A DNA stretch of 64,000 bases, taken from NCBI GenBank assembly GCA_031422315.1, contig JANOQN010000054.1, positions 81,656 through 145,655 of the forward strand. The letters run 5' to 3'. The number at the start of each line of letters is the position of its first letter. The first letter of the stretch is position 1. Source of the DNA: JANNYA01 sp031422315. Lineage in GTDB: Bacteria > Pseudomonadota > Gammaproteobacteria > Xanthomonadales > SZUA-5. Of this stretch, positions 33,761-43,217 are shown one piece after another. The notes under the pieces are model-generated. The model had not been told where the DNA came from. It saw only the letters and a list, made by a program, of their open reading frames with translations, and ran no database searches. Both the position numbers and the translations under genes were made by a program.

Positions 33761-35185
33761 TTATTTTGAAAGCATCTTCTTGCCTTTCTCGATGGCTTCA
33801 TCTATCCCACCCACCATATAGAAAGCCTGCTCAGGCAAGTGGTCAACTTCACCGTCGCAAATCATTTTAAAGCCGCGAATAGTCTCTTTTAATTTGACGT
33901 ACTTGCCTTCGGCACCGGTAAACACTTGTGCAACGAAAAAAGGTTGGCTGAAGAAGCGCTCGACTTTACGCGCGCGGGAAACGGCTTTTTTGTCATCTTC
34001 CGACAATTCATCCATACCCAAAATCGCGATAATGTCTTTTAACTCTTTATAGCGCTGCAACATGCCCTGTACGCGGCGTGCGACTTCGTAGTGCTCAACA
34101 CCGACAACCAGCGGATCAAGCTGACGGCTGGAAGAATCGAGTGGATCCACCGCTGGATAAATACCGAGTGCGGCGATGTTACGGCTTAGCACGACCGTCG
34201 CATCCAAATGGGCGAAAGTGGTGGCTGGGCTTGGATCAGTCAAATCGTCGGCGGGCACGTAGACCGCTTGAATCGAAGTGATCGAGCCCGTTTTGGTTGA
34301 GGTGATGCGCTCTTGCAAGCGGCCCATTTCTTCAGCCAGCGTCGGCTGATAACCCACAGCGGACGGCATACGGCCCAAAAGTGCTGATACTTCGGTACCA
34401 GCCAAGGTGTAGCGATAGATATTGTCAACGAAGAACAGCACATCGCGGCCTTTACCCGATGCGTCTTTCTCATCACGGAAGTATTCGGCCATCGTCAAAC
34501 CGGTTAACGCGACGCGCAAACGGTTGCCTGGTGGCTCGTTCATTTGTCCATACACCATCGCCACTTTCGACTCTGGCAAGTTTTCCAGCTTGATAACCCC
34601 AGCATCGGCCATTTCGTGATAGAAATCGTTACCTTCACGGGTACGTTCACCAACGCCAGCAAATACCGACAAACCAGAGTGTTCGCGCGCGATATTGTTA
34701 ATTAGTTCAAGCATGTTGACAGTTTTACCCACGCCCGCGCCACCGAACAGACCGACCTTGCCGCCTTTGGCAAACGGACACATCAAGTCAATCACTTTGA
34801 TGCCGGTTTCGAGCAGCTCATTACCTGACGATTGCTCATCGTATTTGGGTGCTTCACGGTGGATGACCCAGCGCTCTTTCTCGCCAATCGGGCCGCGCTC
34901 GTCGATAGGATTACCGAGCACGTCCATAATGCGGCCCAAAGTTGCCACGCCGACCGGCACTTTGATACCTTCGCCGGTGTTATCGACTTTCAAGCCGCGC
35001 TTTAAACCGTCAGTCGTGCCCAGCGCAATCGTGCGCACAACGCCATCGCCGAGCTGCTGCTGTACTTCGAGCGTAATCGCGGTACCGCCGATTTTCAGCG
35101 CATCGTAAATTTTAGGAACGCTGCCGCGCGGGAATTCGACGTCGACGACCGCGCCGATAACTTGAACGATAGTGCCTTGGCTCAT
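33761..35185 (-). CDS. atpD: ATP synthase F1 beta subunit
   Basis: A 474-residue catalytic subunit. Walker A GGAGVGKT, catalytic Glu in GVGERTREGNDF, DELSEDD near the C-terminus. Three copies alternate with alpha in the F1 head and make ATP. Between atpG and atpC, in the standard order. Confidence 0.99.
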   Translation of the reverse strand: MSQGTIVQVIGAVVDVEFPRGSVPKIYDALKIGGTAITLEVQQQLGDGVVRTIALGTTDGLKRGLKVDNTGEGIKVPVGVATLGRIMDVLGNPIDERGPIGEKERWVIHREAPKYDEQSSGNELLETGIKVIDLMCPFAKGGKVGLFGGAGVGKTVNMLELINNIAREHSGLSVFAGVGERTREGNDFYHEMADAGVIKLENLPESKVAMVYGQMNEPPGNRLRVALTGLTMAEYFRDEKDASGKGRDVLFFVDNIYRYTLAGTEVSALLGRMPSAVGYQPTLAEEMGRLQERITSTKTGSITSIQAVYVPADDLTDPSPATTFAHLDATVVLSRNIAALGIYPAVDPLDSSSRQLDPLVVGVEHYEVARRVQGMLQRYKELKDIIAILGMDELSEDDKKAVSRARKVERFFSQPFFVAQVFTGAEGKYVKLKETIRGFKMICDGEVDHLPEQAFYMVGGIDEAIEKGKKMLSK

Positions 35186-35233
35186 GATAGGGACCTAATT
35201 AGTTGAGTTTGGATATTGCGTAATGACAGGGTA

Positions 35234-36094
35234 CTAAACCGCTGCCGCGCCGCCGACGATTTCGGAAATTTCTTGGGTAATTGCCGCTTGCCGGGCTTTG
35301 TTGTAAATCAGCGTCAGCGATTGAATCAAGTTACCGGCGTTATCGCTGGCGGACTTCATGGCCACCATGCGCGATGCATGCTCGGATGCTAGATTTTCCA
35401 GCACCGCTTGGAAAGCCAAGGACTCAACATAGCGGGTCAGCGTGTGATCCAGCACGGTTTTGGGATCGGGCTCATACAAGTAGTCCCAGGCGTGTTTGGT
35501 GCTCAAGCGATCCGAGGCCGGAAGCGGCAGCAACTGATCCACTTTGGCCTGTTGGCTCATGGTGTTAATGAAATCGTTATAGCTGATAAACAAGCGATCA
35601 ATCGTACCGGCTGTGTAGCTATCGAGCATCACTTTCACCGCGCCAATCAATTTCGACAGTTGAGGTTTGTCACCCAAACCCGGCTGCGCGGCGATCAAAT
35701 TAACTTTCAAGCGGCGAAAAAACGCTGCGGCTTTGTTGCCTATGCAAACCACGTCAATCTCACAGCCCTTGTCCTGCCACGTGCGCATGTCACCCAGCAA
35801 AAGCTTGAACTGGTTTGAATTTAAGCCGCCACACAAACCGCGATCCGTTGAAACAACCAAATATCCCACGCGCTTTACCGCGCGCTCCGCCAAGAACGGA
35901 TGCTGATAGTCGCTTTGCGCTTTCGCCAAGTGCCCGATGATGGTGCGCATCGCCTGCACATAAGGGCGCGACGAGCGCATTTGTTCCTGCGCTTTTCGGA
36001 TTTTGCTTGCACTGACCATCTCAAGCGCGCGCGTCACCTTGCGGGTGTTTTGCACGCTCTTGATCTTGGTTTTGATTTCTCTGCCGCCAGCCAT
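35234..36094 (-). CDS. atpG: ATP synthase F1 gamma subunit
   Basis: A 286-residue rotor shaft. The N-terminal helix KIKSVQNTRKVTRALEMVSA and the C-terminal LIYNKARQAAITQEISEIV form the coiled coil inside the alpha/beta head; the middle domain has DRGLCGGLNSN. It transmits proton-driven rotation to the catalytic sites. Confidence 0.98.
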   Translation of the reverse strand: MAGGREIKTKIKSVQNTRKVTRALEMVSASKIRKAQEQMRSSRPYVQAMRTIIGHLAKAQSDYQHPFLAERAVKRVGYLVVSTDRGLCGGLNSNQFKLLLGDMRTWQDKGCEIDVVCIGNKAAAFFRRLKVNLIAAQPGLGDKPQLSKLIGAVKVMLDSYTAGTIDRLFISYNDFINTMSQQAKVDQLLPLPASDRLSTKHAWDYLYEPDPKTVLDHTLTRYVESLAFQAVLENLASEHASRMVAMKSASDNAGNLIQSLTLIYNKARQAAITQEISEIVGGAAAV

Positions 36095-36134
36095 TTTATT
36101 CGCCCTGTTTGATTCGCGCGCTAGTCACGAGCGA

Positions 36135-37682
36135 CTAGTAGCTGCCAGTTTTCTTGAATTCAGCGATTCCGGCTTTGAATTTGCCCTCGATCTCATCATT
36201 CCACGCGCCGCTCTTGTCCAGATCGCTCATCAAATCTTTGTAGGAATTGCGGAAGAACTGATGCATGCCAGCTTCGAACGGTAGAATTTTGTTCAGCGGC
36301 AAGCTATCCAAATAGCCTTCATTCGCCGAATAAAGCGAAAGCGCTATTTCACCAACGGAAAGCGGTGCATATTGCTTTTGTTTCATCAGCTCAGTGACGC
36401 GCTGGCCGCGTTCAAGCTGCTTGCGCGTGGTTTCATCTAGATCCGATGCGAACTGCGCGAATGCAGCAAGCTCACGGTATTGCGCCAGCACCAAGCGCAC
36501 GCCGCCGCCCAATTTCTTGATTGACTTGGTTTGCGCAGCACCACCGACGCGTGACACCGAAATACCGGCGTTGATCGCAGGTCGAATACCGGCATTGAAC
36601 AAGTCGGTTTCCAAAAAGATTTGGCCGTCGGTGATCGAAATCACATTGGTCGGAACGAATGCGGACACGTCGCCAGCTTGGGTTTCGATGACCGGCAAAG
36701 CCGTCAATGAACCGGTTTGGCCTTTGACTGCGCCGTTGGTGAATTTTTCGACGTAATCGGCGTTGACGCGCGCAGCGCGCTCAAGCAAGCGGCTGTGCAA
36801 ATAGAACACATCGCCCGGGTACGCTTCGCGGCCCGGTGGACGGCGCAGCAGCAAGGAAATTTGTCGATATGCGACGGCGTGCTTGGACAAATCGTCATAC
36901 ACGATCAGCGCGTCTTGCCCGCGATCCATGAAGTATTCACCCATGGCGCAGCCGGAATACGGCGCGATGTATTGCATCGCCGCTGATTCCGATGCCGATG
37001 CCACCACGATAATCGTGTGTGCCAGCGCGCCGTGCTCTTCTAACTTGCGAACCACGTTGGCAATCGAGCTGCGCTTTTGCCCAATCGCCACATAAATGCA
37101 CTTAATGCCAGTGGTTTTTTGGTTGATGATGGCGTCAATCGCCACCGCCGTTTTGCCGGTTTGGCGATCGCCAATAATCAGCTCGCGCTGGCCACGGCCT
37201 ACAGGAACCATTGCGTCAAGCGCTTTGAAGCCAGTTTGCACGGGCTGATCAACCGATTTACGCCACAGCACGCCGGGCGCAACGCGCTCAATCGGGCTGG
37301 ACAGCTTGGCGCCAATCGGGCCTTTGCCATCAATCGGATCGCCAAGCGCATTCACTACGCGTCCTAGCAGTTCATTGCCCACGGGCACTTCAAGAATACG
37401 ACCGGTGGTTTTGCACACGTCGCCTTCTTTGATGTGCTCATACGCGCCTAAAATAACCGCGCCGACCGAATCACGCTCCAAGTTCAGCGCGAGGCCAAAG
37501 GTGTTGCCTGGGAATTCGATCATTTCGCCCTGCATGGCATCGGCTAAGCCGTGTACGCGTGCGATACCGTCAGAAACCGACGTTACGGTTCCCTCATTGC
37601 GGGCCTCGGACGAGGTATTGAACTGCTCGATTCGTGATCGAATCAGGTCGCTAATCTCAGAAGGGTTCAAGCTGGCTTGCAT
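36135..37682 (-). CDS. atpA: ATP synthase F1 alpha subunit
   Basis: A 515-residue non-catalytic nucleotide-binding subunit. Walker A GDRQTGKT, and the N-terminal beta barrel reads GTVTSVSDGIARVHGL. The C-terminal helical bundle contacts the central stalk and delta. Standard position between atpH and atpG. Confidence 0.99.
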   Translation of the reverse strand: MQASLNPSEISDLIRSRIEQFNTSSEARNEGTVTSVSDGIARVHGLADAMQGEMIEFPGNTFGLALNLERDSVGAVILGAYEHIKEGDVCKTTGRILEVPVGNELLGRVVNALGDPIDGKGPIGAKLSSPIERVAPGVLWRKSVDQPVQTGFKALDAMVPVGRGQRELIIGDRQTGKTAVAIDAIINQKTTGIKCIYVAIGQKRSSIANVVRKLEEHGALAHTIIVVASASESAAMQYIAPYSGCAMGEYFMDRGQDALIVYDDLSKHAVAYRQISLLLRRPPGREAYPGDVFYLHSRLLERAARVNADYVEKFTNGAVKGQTGSLTALPVIETQAGDVSAFVPTNVISITDGQIFLETDLFNAGIRPAINAGISVSRVGGAAQTKSIKKLGGGVRLVLAQYRELAAFAQFASDLDETTRKQLERGQRVTELMKQKQYAPLSVGEIALSLYSANEGYLDSLPLNKILPFEAGMHQFFRNSYKDLMSDLDKSGAWNDEIEGKFKAGIAEFKKTGSY

Positions 37683-37744
37683 GTGCTTTCCAGTTATAAA
37701 AATAAAGGGTTTTTAATTCAAATTCGATTCGGATGTCGTAACGG

Positions 37745-38281
37745 TTAGGCTGCGAGATCCATGTGCATTCGCTGCAATTTTCCGCGCAACGAGCCATCGA
37801 TCACAATACTTCCCGCATCAATCACTGCGCCGCCGATCAAACTAGGGTCAAGAACGATGTTGAGTGAAACGCTGCGCTTAAAACGCTTCGATAGCTTTTC
37901 AATCAGCTGTGCTTGCTGCTCAGCACCAATGGGCAGCGCAGAGCGAACTGTGACAGCCAGCGTGTGCTCGGCTTCTGCACGCAACTGCTCAAACTCCAGC
38001 AGCGCTTGCGGCAAAAGACTCAAACGACCGTTGTCTGCCAGCGCACTCAAATAAAGCCCAAATGCAGATCCAGAGTTTTCACCCGAAGGCAGCAGCAGCG
38101 CAACTCTATCCTTGGCCTGCAATCTCGGGCTTGACACCAAAGCGAAGACGCGCGGATCGTTCAAAAGCGCGGTAGATTGCGCAAGCTTGGCCGACCATGC
38201 AGGCAGTGCTTTAGCGGCAAGCGCTAACTCGAAAGCGGCTTTCGCGTAAGGCCGAGCCAGCGTAGTTGATGACATCGCCAT
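37745..38281 (-). CDS. atpH: ATP synthase F1 delta subunit
   Basis: A 178-residue peripheral-stalk subunit that ties the b dimer to the top of the alpha/beta head. N-terminal helical domain ARPYAKAAFELALA; the C-terminal sheet segment is DPSLIGGAVIDAGSIVIDGS. Three bases separate it from atpF, so the two are translated together. Confidence 0.97.
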   Translation of the reverse strand: MAMSSTTLARPYAKAAFELALAAKALPAWSAKLAQSTALLNDPRVFALVSSPRLQAKDRVALLLPSGENSGSAFGLYLSALADNGRLSLLPQALLEFEQLRAEAEHTLAVTVRSALPIGAEQQAQLIEKLSKRFKRSVSLNIVLDPSLIGGAVIDAGSIVIDGSLRGKLQRMHMDLAA

Positions 38282-38284
38282 AGC

Positions 38285-38755
38285 CTATATCTCAGCGATC
38301 AACTGATCGATCAGCAGCTTGTGGGTGTCGGGGTTGATCTCTTTTTGGATCAACTTACCCGCGCCCTTAACCACCAAGCCGGCCAAACTATCACGAAGCT
38401 GCGATTTAGCGTGATGCGCAAGCGTTTCGACTTCCTGACTCGCCGCAGTAAGCTGACGCGCTTTTTCAGCAGCGCCATCGGCCTTGGCTTGATCGACCAG
38501 CTGATTCGCGGTCGAGTGCGCGCGATCAAGAATTTCCTGCGCTTTGGCTTTCGCCGCGCCCAGAATTTCCTCTTCTCGGCGCTTAGCGTCGGCGACTTCT
38601 TTTCTAGCATTGTCCGCAGCCGCTAGACCGTCGGCGATTTTCTTTTGGCGCTCTTCGATGGCGTTCATCAAAGGCGGCCAAATGAACTTCACCGTAAATG
38701 CGATCAAAATCGCAAACGCAAGCGCCTGGGCAAGCAATGTCGCATTGATTTCCAT
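38285..38755 (-). CDS. atpF: ATP synthase Fo b subunit
   Basis: A 156-residue subunit with one N-terminal membrane helix (AQALAFAILIAFTVKFIW) and a long charged coiled-coil helix. Two copies form the stator stalk. Length matches the family (156 in E. coli). Confidence 0.97.
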   Translation of the reverse strand: MEINATLLAQALAFAILIAFTVKFIWPPLMNAIEERQKKIADGLAAADNARKEVADAKRREEEILGAAKAKAQEILDRAHSTANQLVDQAKADGAAEKARQLTAASQEVETLAHHAKSQLRDSLAGLVVKGAGKLIQKEINPDTHKLLIDQLIAEI

Positions 38756-38774
38756 GGCGTGTTATCCGGCTCGA

Positions 38775-39068
38775 CTACTGTGCGCTTTGGGTTTGCGCGG
38801 CTTTAGTCACTTCGCCGATCTGCGGGTTTGCAAACGCAAACAGCAGCGCAACGGCTAGGCCGATAATGAAAGGCGCATCGATCAGACCAGCAAGCAAGAA
38901 CATTTTGCCCTGCAACATCGGTGCAAGTTCGGGTTGACGTGCGGTTGATTCCAAAAATTTGGAAGCCATCAACGCGATGCCTAAGCATGCGCCAAGCGCG
39001 CCCAAGCCGATGATGATGCCAATCGCAATGGCCATATTGCCTTGCAGTGCGCCGATAATCTGTTCCAT
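38775..39068 (-). CDS. atpE: ATP synthase Fo c subunit
   Basis: A 97-residue proteolipid with two membrane helices and a polar loop ARQPEL. The proton-binding carboxylate is Asp64 in FLLAGLIDAPFIIG. The sodium-binding Gln/Glu pattern is absent, so a proton-driven ring is expected. A Pro directly after Asp-Ala (E. coli also has a proline nearby) may adjust helix 2. The C-terminal tail (GEVTKAAQTQSAQ) is longer than in E. coli. Confidence 0.97.
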   Translation of the reverse strand: MEQIIGALQGNMAIAIGIIIGLGALGACLGIALMASKFLESTARQPELAPMLQGKMFLLAGLIDAPFIIGLAVALLFAFANPQIGEVTKAAQTQSAQ

Positions 39069-39150
39069 GATGATTTCCTTTAATTTAATCGTTAAACAAC
39101 GTTGAAATGAAAAACAAACTGCGATAACAAACTACAAAAACAAAACTAAC

Positions 39151-40053
39151 TCAATGATGCTCGACTGACATTGACAGATAAACCGTCGTCAAAATCATGA
39201 AAATAAACGCCTGCAACAAAACGATCAGGACGTGGAAAATTGCCCAGCCTGCGCCTGCAAGAACTGCCCCCAGGTAGGCTAAAGCACCTCCCGCTTTTAC
39301 CATCAGCCCTTCGGCAAGCAGGAAGTGACCGCCGGCAGTTGCAAGCAGCGCGATCAGCATAAATACCAACTCACCTGCGTACATGTTGCCGAATAAACGC
39401 AGTGCCAAGCTGGCGACCTTACTGGCGTATTCAACAGCATTCATCGCCAAATTAATCGGCCACAAGAAAACTTTATCGCCAAAGGGCGCGGAGATAAGTT
39501 CGTGCCCAAATCCGCCGACACCTTTGGCAGACAGCGCAAAGCCGATCATCAAAAGGAATACGGTAAGTGACATTGCCAAGGTGATGTTGATATCCGCTGT
39601 TGGCACTAGCCGCCAGTAAAAATGATGCGAATCACCGCCAAAGAGATTAACCAGCGAGCCCATCAGCTCCAGCGGTATAAAATCCATCGCGTTCATCATC
39701 AGCACCCAAACGAAGATCGTCAGCGCCAGCGGGGCGACGACTTTGCGACTGCCGTGGAATACGTCTTTGACTTGGTTATCAATAAACTCAATAACGATTT
39801 CGATAAAGGCTTGCACTTTGCCCGGAACACCTGCCGTTGCGCGGCGTGCGACTAGCCAAAACAGCAGCATGGTCAATACGCCAAGACCGATCGACATCAC
39901 TAGGCTGTCCAAATGCACGTGCCAGAAGCTGCCGGAATCACCCACGGACACTTTGTTGTGCGTTAGATGGTGCTGGACATATTCAGACGGGCTTGCGCCA
40001 GCGGCTGCTTTCATCAATCCTGCGAGAGCGTTTGTCAATCCAATCACTGCCAT
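39151..40053 (-). CDS. atpB: ATP synthase Fo a subunit
   Basis: About 300 residues from ATG 40053, which has GGA just upstream; a TTG at 40074 is also open. The essential Arg of the half-channel is in LALRLFGNMYAGELV. Five to six membrane helices; the last pairs with the c ring. It forms the proton path through Fo. Confidence 0.97.
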   Translation of the reverse strand: MAVIGLTNALAGLMKAAAGASPSEYVQHHLTHNKVSVGDSGSFWHVHLDSLVMSIGLGVLTMLLFWLVARRATAGVPGKVQAFIEIVIEFIDNQVKDVFHGSRKVVAPLALTIFVWVLMMNAMDFIPLELMGSLVNLFGGDSHHFYWRLVPTADINITLAMSLTVFLLMIGFALSAKGVGGFGHELISAPFGDKVFLWPINLAMNAVEYASKVASLALRLFGNMYAGELVFMLIALLATAGGHFLLAEGLMVKAGGALAYLGAVLAGAGWAIFHVLIVLLQAFIFMILTTVYLSMSVEHH

Positions 40054-40088
40054 CGTATCCAAGTCAAAAAACAAAATTCAAGGGCGCG

Positions 40089-40454
40089 CTAGCTTTTCAG
40101 CGTGCGCTGCATTCCAGCGATAATTCCAAGCAGCTGCGTTGCGACTATGCCTGCAACCAGCCCAATTCCAGGCAGCTGCAATTTTGAGATCGCTAATGCC
40201 AGCCCTGCCACAACCCACAACCACTTCCATGAAATCGCAACTAGCACCCAGATAAGCGCGGCTTCCGGGCTATTTGACAGCCTGAAACCCCATCTTGCTG
40301 ATACGAGCGTGCCCGAAAGTAAAATCAACGCACCGCTTAAAACCGCTAAACCGTGCTCGAAATCAACCAAACCCCAAATCACCGCTGCCAGCAGCGCTGC
40401 GCCAAGGACTTGCCTAACTGAAATCTGTATTAAAGTGCGCCAAGCTTGTTTCAT
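40089..40454 (-). CDS. atpI: ATP synthase subunit I (AtpI/UncI)
   Basis: About 121 residues from ATG 40454 with AGGCG upstream; the frame is open to 40517 without support. Four hydrophobic helices. AtpI assists c-ring assembly and is not part of the final enzyme. First gene of the operon, divergent from the exonuclease III gene across a 225-bp promoter region. Confidence 0.85.
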   Translation of the reverse strand: MKQAWRTLIQISVRQVLGAALLAAVIWGLVDFEHGLAVLSGALILLSGTLVSARWGFRLSNSPEAALIWVLVAISWKWLWVVAGLALAISKLQLPGIGLVAGIVATQLLGIIAGMQRTLKS

Positions 40455-40679
40455 AAATCGCCTGACACACCCCCGCTTAGCCCCGGAAGAATAGCAGCGA
40501 GGCCTTAGGTGCATCAACTCTAGCGGCGCTCATTTCTGAACCTTTTTTCATAAAATCAGGATAAACGTCGCAAGTTTTACACCGTTTGCTGCGATTCAAT
40601 CCCGCGTGAGTCTTGCTTCGGCAGGCGGATTTAGTGCAACGTCAAGTGACAACGTTATCTGAAAACAGGGATCGCCACG

Positions 40680-41450
40680 ATGAAAATTGCCAGCTGGAAC
40701 GTCAATTCACTGCGGGTGCGGCTGCCGCAACTAGCGGATTGGCTGCGCGAATTTGAGCCAGACGCGCTCGGTATTCAAGAAACCAAAGTGGAAGATGACA
40801 AATTTCCGCAGGCCGAAATCGAGGACTTGGGCTATGAAGTGCAATTCACCGGTCAAAAAACCTACAACGGCGTTGCGATTTTGACGCGCGGCGCGCAGCG
40901 GGAAGTGTCTCTGAATCCCGGCGGGTTAAATACGCCTGAGCAGATTCGCGCGATTGCCTGCACGTTAGAAAACGGGGTTCGGCTACTCAATCTGTATGTT
41001 GTTAACGGACAGGCGCTCAATTCGGAAAAATTCGTATTCAAATTGCGCTGGCTAGCCGATCTGAGGAGTTTTTTAGTGGACGAATTGCGGCAATACCCGC
41101 GTATGGTGGTGCTGGGTGATTTCAATATCGCGCCTGCGAATGCGGATGTTTATGACCCAATTGCTTGGGGCGATCAGATACATTGCTCGCCCCCCGAACG
41201 CGCCGCGCTGGCAGCAATTCAAGGATTAGGTTTTAGCGATTCATTGAGATTACATCGCGCAGATTCAATTTTTAGCTGGTGGGACTACCGTAAAGGCGCG
41301 TTTCAACGCAATCAGGGTCTGCGAATTGATTTGGCGCTGGTGTCGAAAGAACTCTGCGAACAGGTCATCGCAGCCGGAATTGACCAAACCCCGCGCGCGA
41401 ACACGCAGCCGAGCGATCACGCGCCAATTTGGATGACACTTAGCTCATGA
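40680..41450 (+). CDS. xthA: Exodeoxyribonuclease III / AP endonuclease
   Basis: A complete 256-residue enzyme for base excision repair. Asn7 (SWNVNSL), Glu34 (IQETK), Asp/Asn of VLGDFNIAP and the final SDHAPIW catalytic His are all in place. AGGGA lies nine bases before the ATG. It differs from the partial family member at 1-371, which begins SFRVLTLNVNG, so the two are paralogues. Its stop overlaps the next gene's ATG (ATGA). Confidence 0.96.
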   Translation: MKIASWNVNSLRVRLPQLADWLREFEPDALGIQETKVEDDKFPQAEIEDLGYEVQFTGQKTYNGVAILTRGAQREVSLNPGGLNTPEQIRAIACTLENGVRLLNLYVVNGQALNSEKFVFKLRWLADLRSFLVDELRQYPRMVVLGDFNIAPANADVYDPIAWGDQIHCSPPERAALAAIQGLGFSDSLRLHRADSIFSWWDYRKGAFQRNQGLRIDLALVSKELCEQVIAAGIDQTPRANTQPSDHAPIWMTLSS

Positions 41451-42328
41451 GCCTGAAGAAAAAACTCGCCGAACATGGTTTTGAAAGCAATGAAGACTAT
41501 GAATTCGCGCTGCGCTGCGTGCTCGACAGCCCAAACCCTGGCGTGCGCTGCCTGCATGTAGCGGGTGGGCTGGGCCGACGTAAAACAGCATTCGCACAGG
41601 CGCTTAGCGCTGCGCTCGGCTTTCAAAAAGTGCTGTATCACGATTGCTCACAGCCAGCGCCCGAACCCGTCCAACTTGCCTTGGCACCCAGCGTACATGA
41701 TGAGGATCCTGATCTTACCCAAATCAACGCCGCCAAACCGCTACCCGCCTTTACCCGCGTGTTGACTGAAGCCTGCGCGTTCTCGGAAGCCGAACGCACC
41801 GTGCTCGTGCTGGATCAGCTGCAAAGCACCGCGTTTACCGAGCAAATCGCGCTCGGACGGTTTCTACAAAGCCGCGAATGGACAAGCGGCGACGCTGGAT
41901 CAGTGCTGGCACATCCGCGCAACCTTTTGATTATCTTGATAAGCGAAGCCGCGCTTTACCACTCTTTGCAAAAAGCCAGCTTTAGAATTTTGACCGATCC
42001 TGATCCGAAGAGCTTTGATTTTCGACCCAGTGACTTTAACTTGAGCGCCAATGCCAACGGCTTGTTTGAGGCACTAGCAGCGCTATTCAAAACGCTGGAA
42101 ATGGGGCCAACCCAAACCGAACTGCAGCGGCTATTTTTAGACTTAGAACAGCGCGTGCGAACTATCAAACAGTTAAAAATTGCACTGCTGGGCCGACTTG
42201 AATTCGCTAGCGCCGAAAGGCTTGATACTGCCGCTGCTATACCGCTGTTGCAGGCGGTGTTGGATGCGTTGACGGTGTTACTGGGCGTTGATGAAATTCA
42301 GGCAGAGTTTGAGCCGCCTAACGATTGA
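41447..42328 (+). CDS. Hypothetical P-loop protein coupled to exonuclease III
   Basis: A 293-residue cytosolic protein whose ATG overlaps the xthA stop. The segment HVAGGLGRRKTAFAQAL looks like a Walker A loop (G-x4-GKT type, with Arg-Arg-Lys-Thr), and TVLVLDQLQS looks like Walker B. No arginine finger or further AAA motif is clear. The C-terminal 100 residues are helical. Coupling to a repair nuclease suggests DNA-related work, but that is context only; I recognise no family. Confidence 0.6.
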   Translation: MSLKKKLAEHGFESNEDYEFALRCVLDSPNPGVRCLHVAGGLGRRKTAFAQALSAALGFQKVLYHDCSQPAPEPVQLALAPSVHDEDPDLTQINAAKPLPAFTRVLTEACAFSEAERTVLVLDQLQSTAFTEQIALGRFLQSREWTSGDAGSVLAHPRNLLIILISEAALYHSLQKASFRILTDPDPKSFDFRPSDFNLSANANGLFEALAALFKTLEMGPTQTELQRLFLDLEQRVRTIKQLKIALLGRLEFASAERLDTAAAIPLLQAVLDALTVLLGVDEIQAEFEPPND

Positions 42329-42555
42329 TTCAAAAGCGATTTAAATCTTGCTGTAGGCGCACTGCGATCCCTTCGGCATCAATGGCAAATCACTACAGCA
42401 GTTTGAATCGGACCGGGCTATATGAGGCTTTCCGAGCCGAAACCGGCAAGCCGACATGGGCAATTTCCGACATAGTCGGCGCTGTAAAGTCCAAAATAAA
42501 GCTACCATTGCGCACCAGCAATTCGCTGGCGTACTTTTTAATCAAAGGGAAATTT

Positions 42556-43024
42556 ATGACCAGTCAGCAAGTCAGCAAGTCAGCAAGTCAGCAAGTTTAA
42601 ATTTTTAACCTTAGCTTTACTCGCATTTTCTACAACGTCCTTCGCAGATGCACCGAAAGCTGAAATCGAAGCGCTGCCAGTATATTTGTCAGTCCAATAT
42701 CATGGCGTCAATCAAGGTTTTAAAAACACCCCGCAAGGCGCTTACACCTGCGCTTTTGATAAATCCAGCTATGTTTTAACCGCTGCCGGCCTCATTACCG
42801 TGCGCCTGCTAAACAGCACCGATCCGCGCTTTGAAATCGTTTCCATTCGCGTTGATGGCGATGCCAAAAGAGAATACGCAAACCGCTCAGTCACTGCCCG
42901 GTCCGGCAGTTTTTATGGCGCTAATAAAACAGAACAGTCCATTTATTTCACGGTTTTCGTGCGTGATTTATTGAACAGCCAAATTATTGAGTGCGATCCA
43001 AGTATTGTCAATGTTCCAACCTAA
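42556..43024 (+). CDS. Small secreted protein, phase-variable, frame OFF in this assembly
   Basis: ATG 42556 has a good AGGG site, but its frame runs through four AGTCAGCA units and stops at TAA after 14 codons. Another frame, open from 42560 to the stop at 43024, encodes an export signal (KFKFLTLALLAFSTTSFA, cleavage before DAPKAE) and a mature domain of about 120 residues. It has two cysteines (YTCAF, IIECDPS), a SVQYHGVNQGF start and a beta-rich YFTVFVRD end. That frame has no ATG, GTG or TTG ahead of the signal peptide. The distance from ATG to the signal is 1 modulo 3; with 5 or 2 repeat units it becomes 0, so ATG would open the full gene. Function unknown. Confidence 0.72.
42562..42593 (+). 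repeat. Octanucleotide tandem repeat (AGTCAGCA)x4
   Basis: Four perfect copies plus a trailing AGT, beginning three bases after the ATG-ACC start of the secreted-protein gene. Because 8 is not a multiple of 3, gain or loss of a unit shifts the frame. Such arrays typically vary by slipped-strand mispairing. Confidence 0.95.
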
Positions 43025-43152
43025 AAACGAACATGGGCAAAGACCGCGTCCAATCTATTACTTTTCGTTGACAAAAAGCCAAAAAACTGGAGAGCTGAAA
43101 TTCGCTAGTTTCCTATAGAGAACGGTGCCGTTGTGTTGGCTCCTTGGAAATC

Positions 43153-43185
43153 AAAAAACCAGCGGTTTTAAGGCCGCTGGTTTTT
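43153..43185. terminator. Bidirectional terminator
   Basis: Stem CCAGCGG / CCGCTGG with flanking A and T runs and an 8-base loop. It separates the secreted-protein gene from the convergent small gene beside the kinase. Confidence 0.85.
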
Positions 43186-43217
43186 CATTTGCAATTGCTA
43201 TTTAAAAGTGAGTGCTG

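Noticed and set aside
42562..42593. Short array considered as a CRISPR
   Set aside because: Units are 8 bp and directly adjacent with no spacers; it is a simple tandem repeat.
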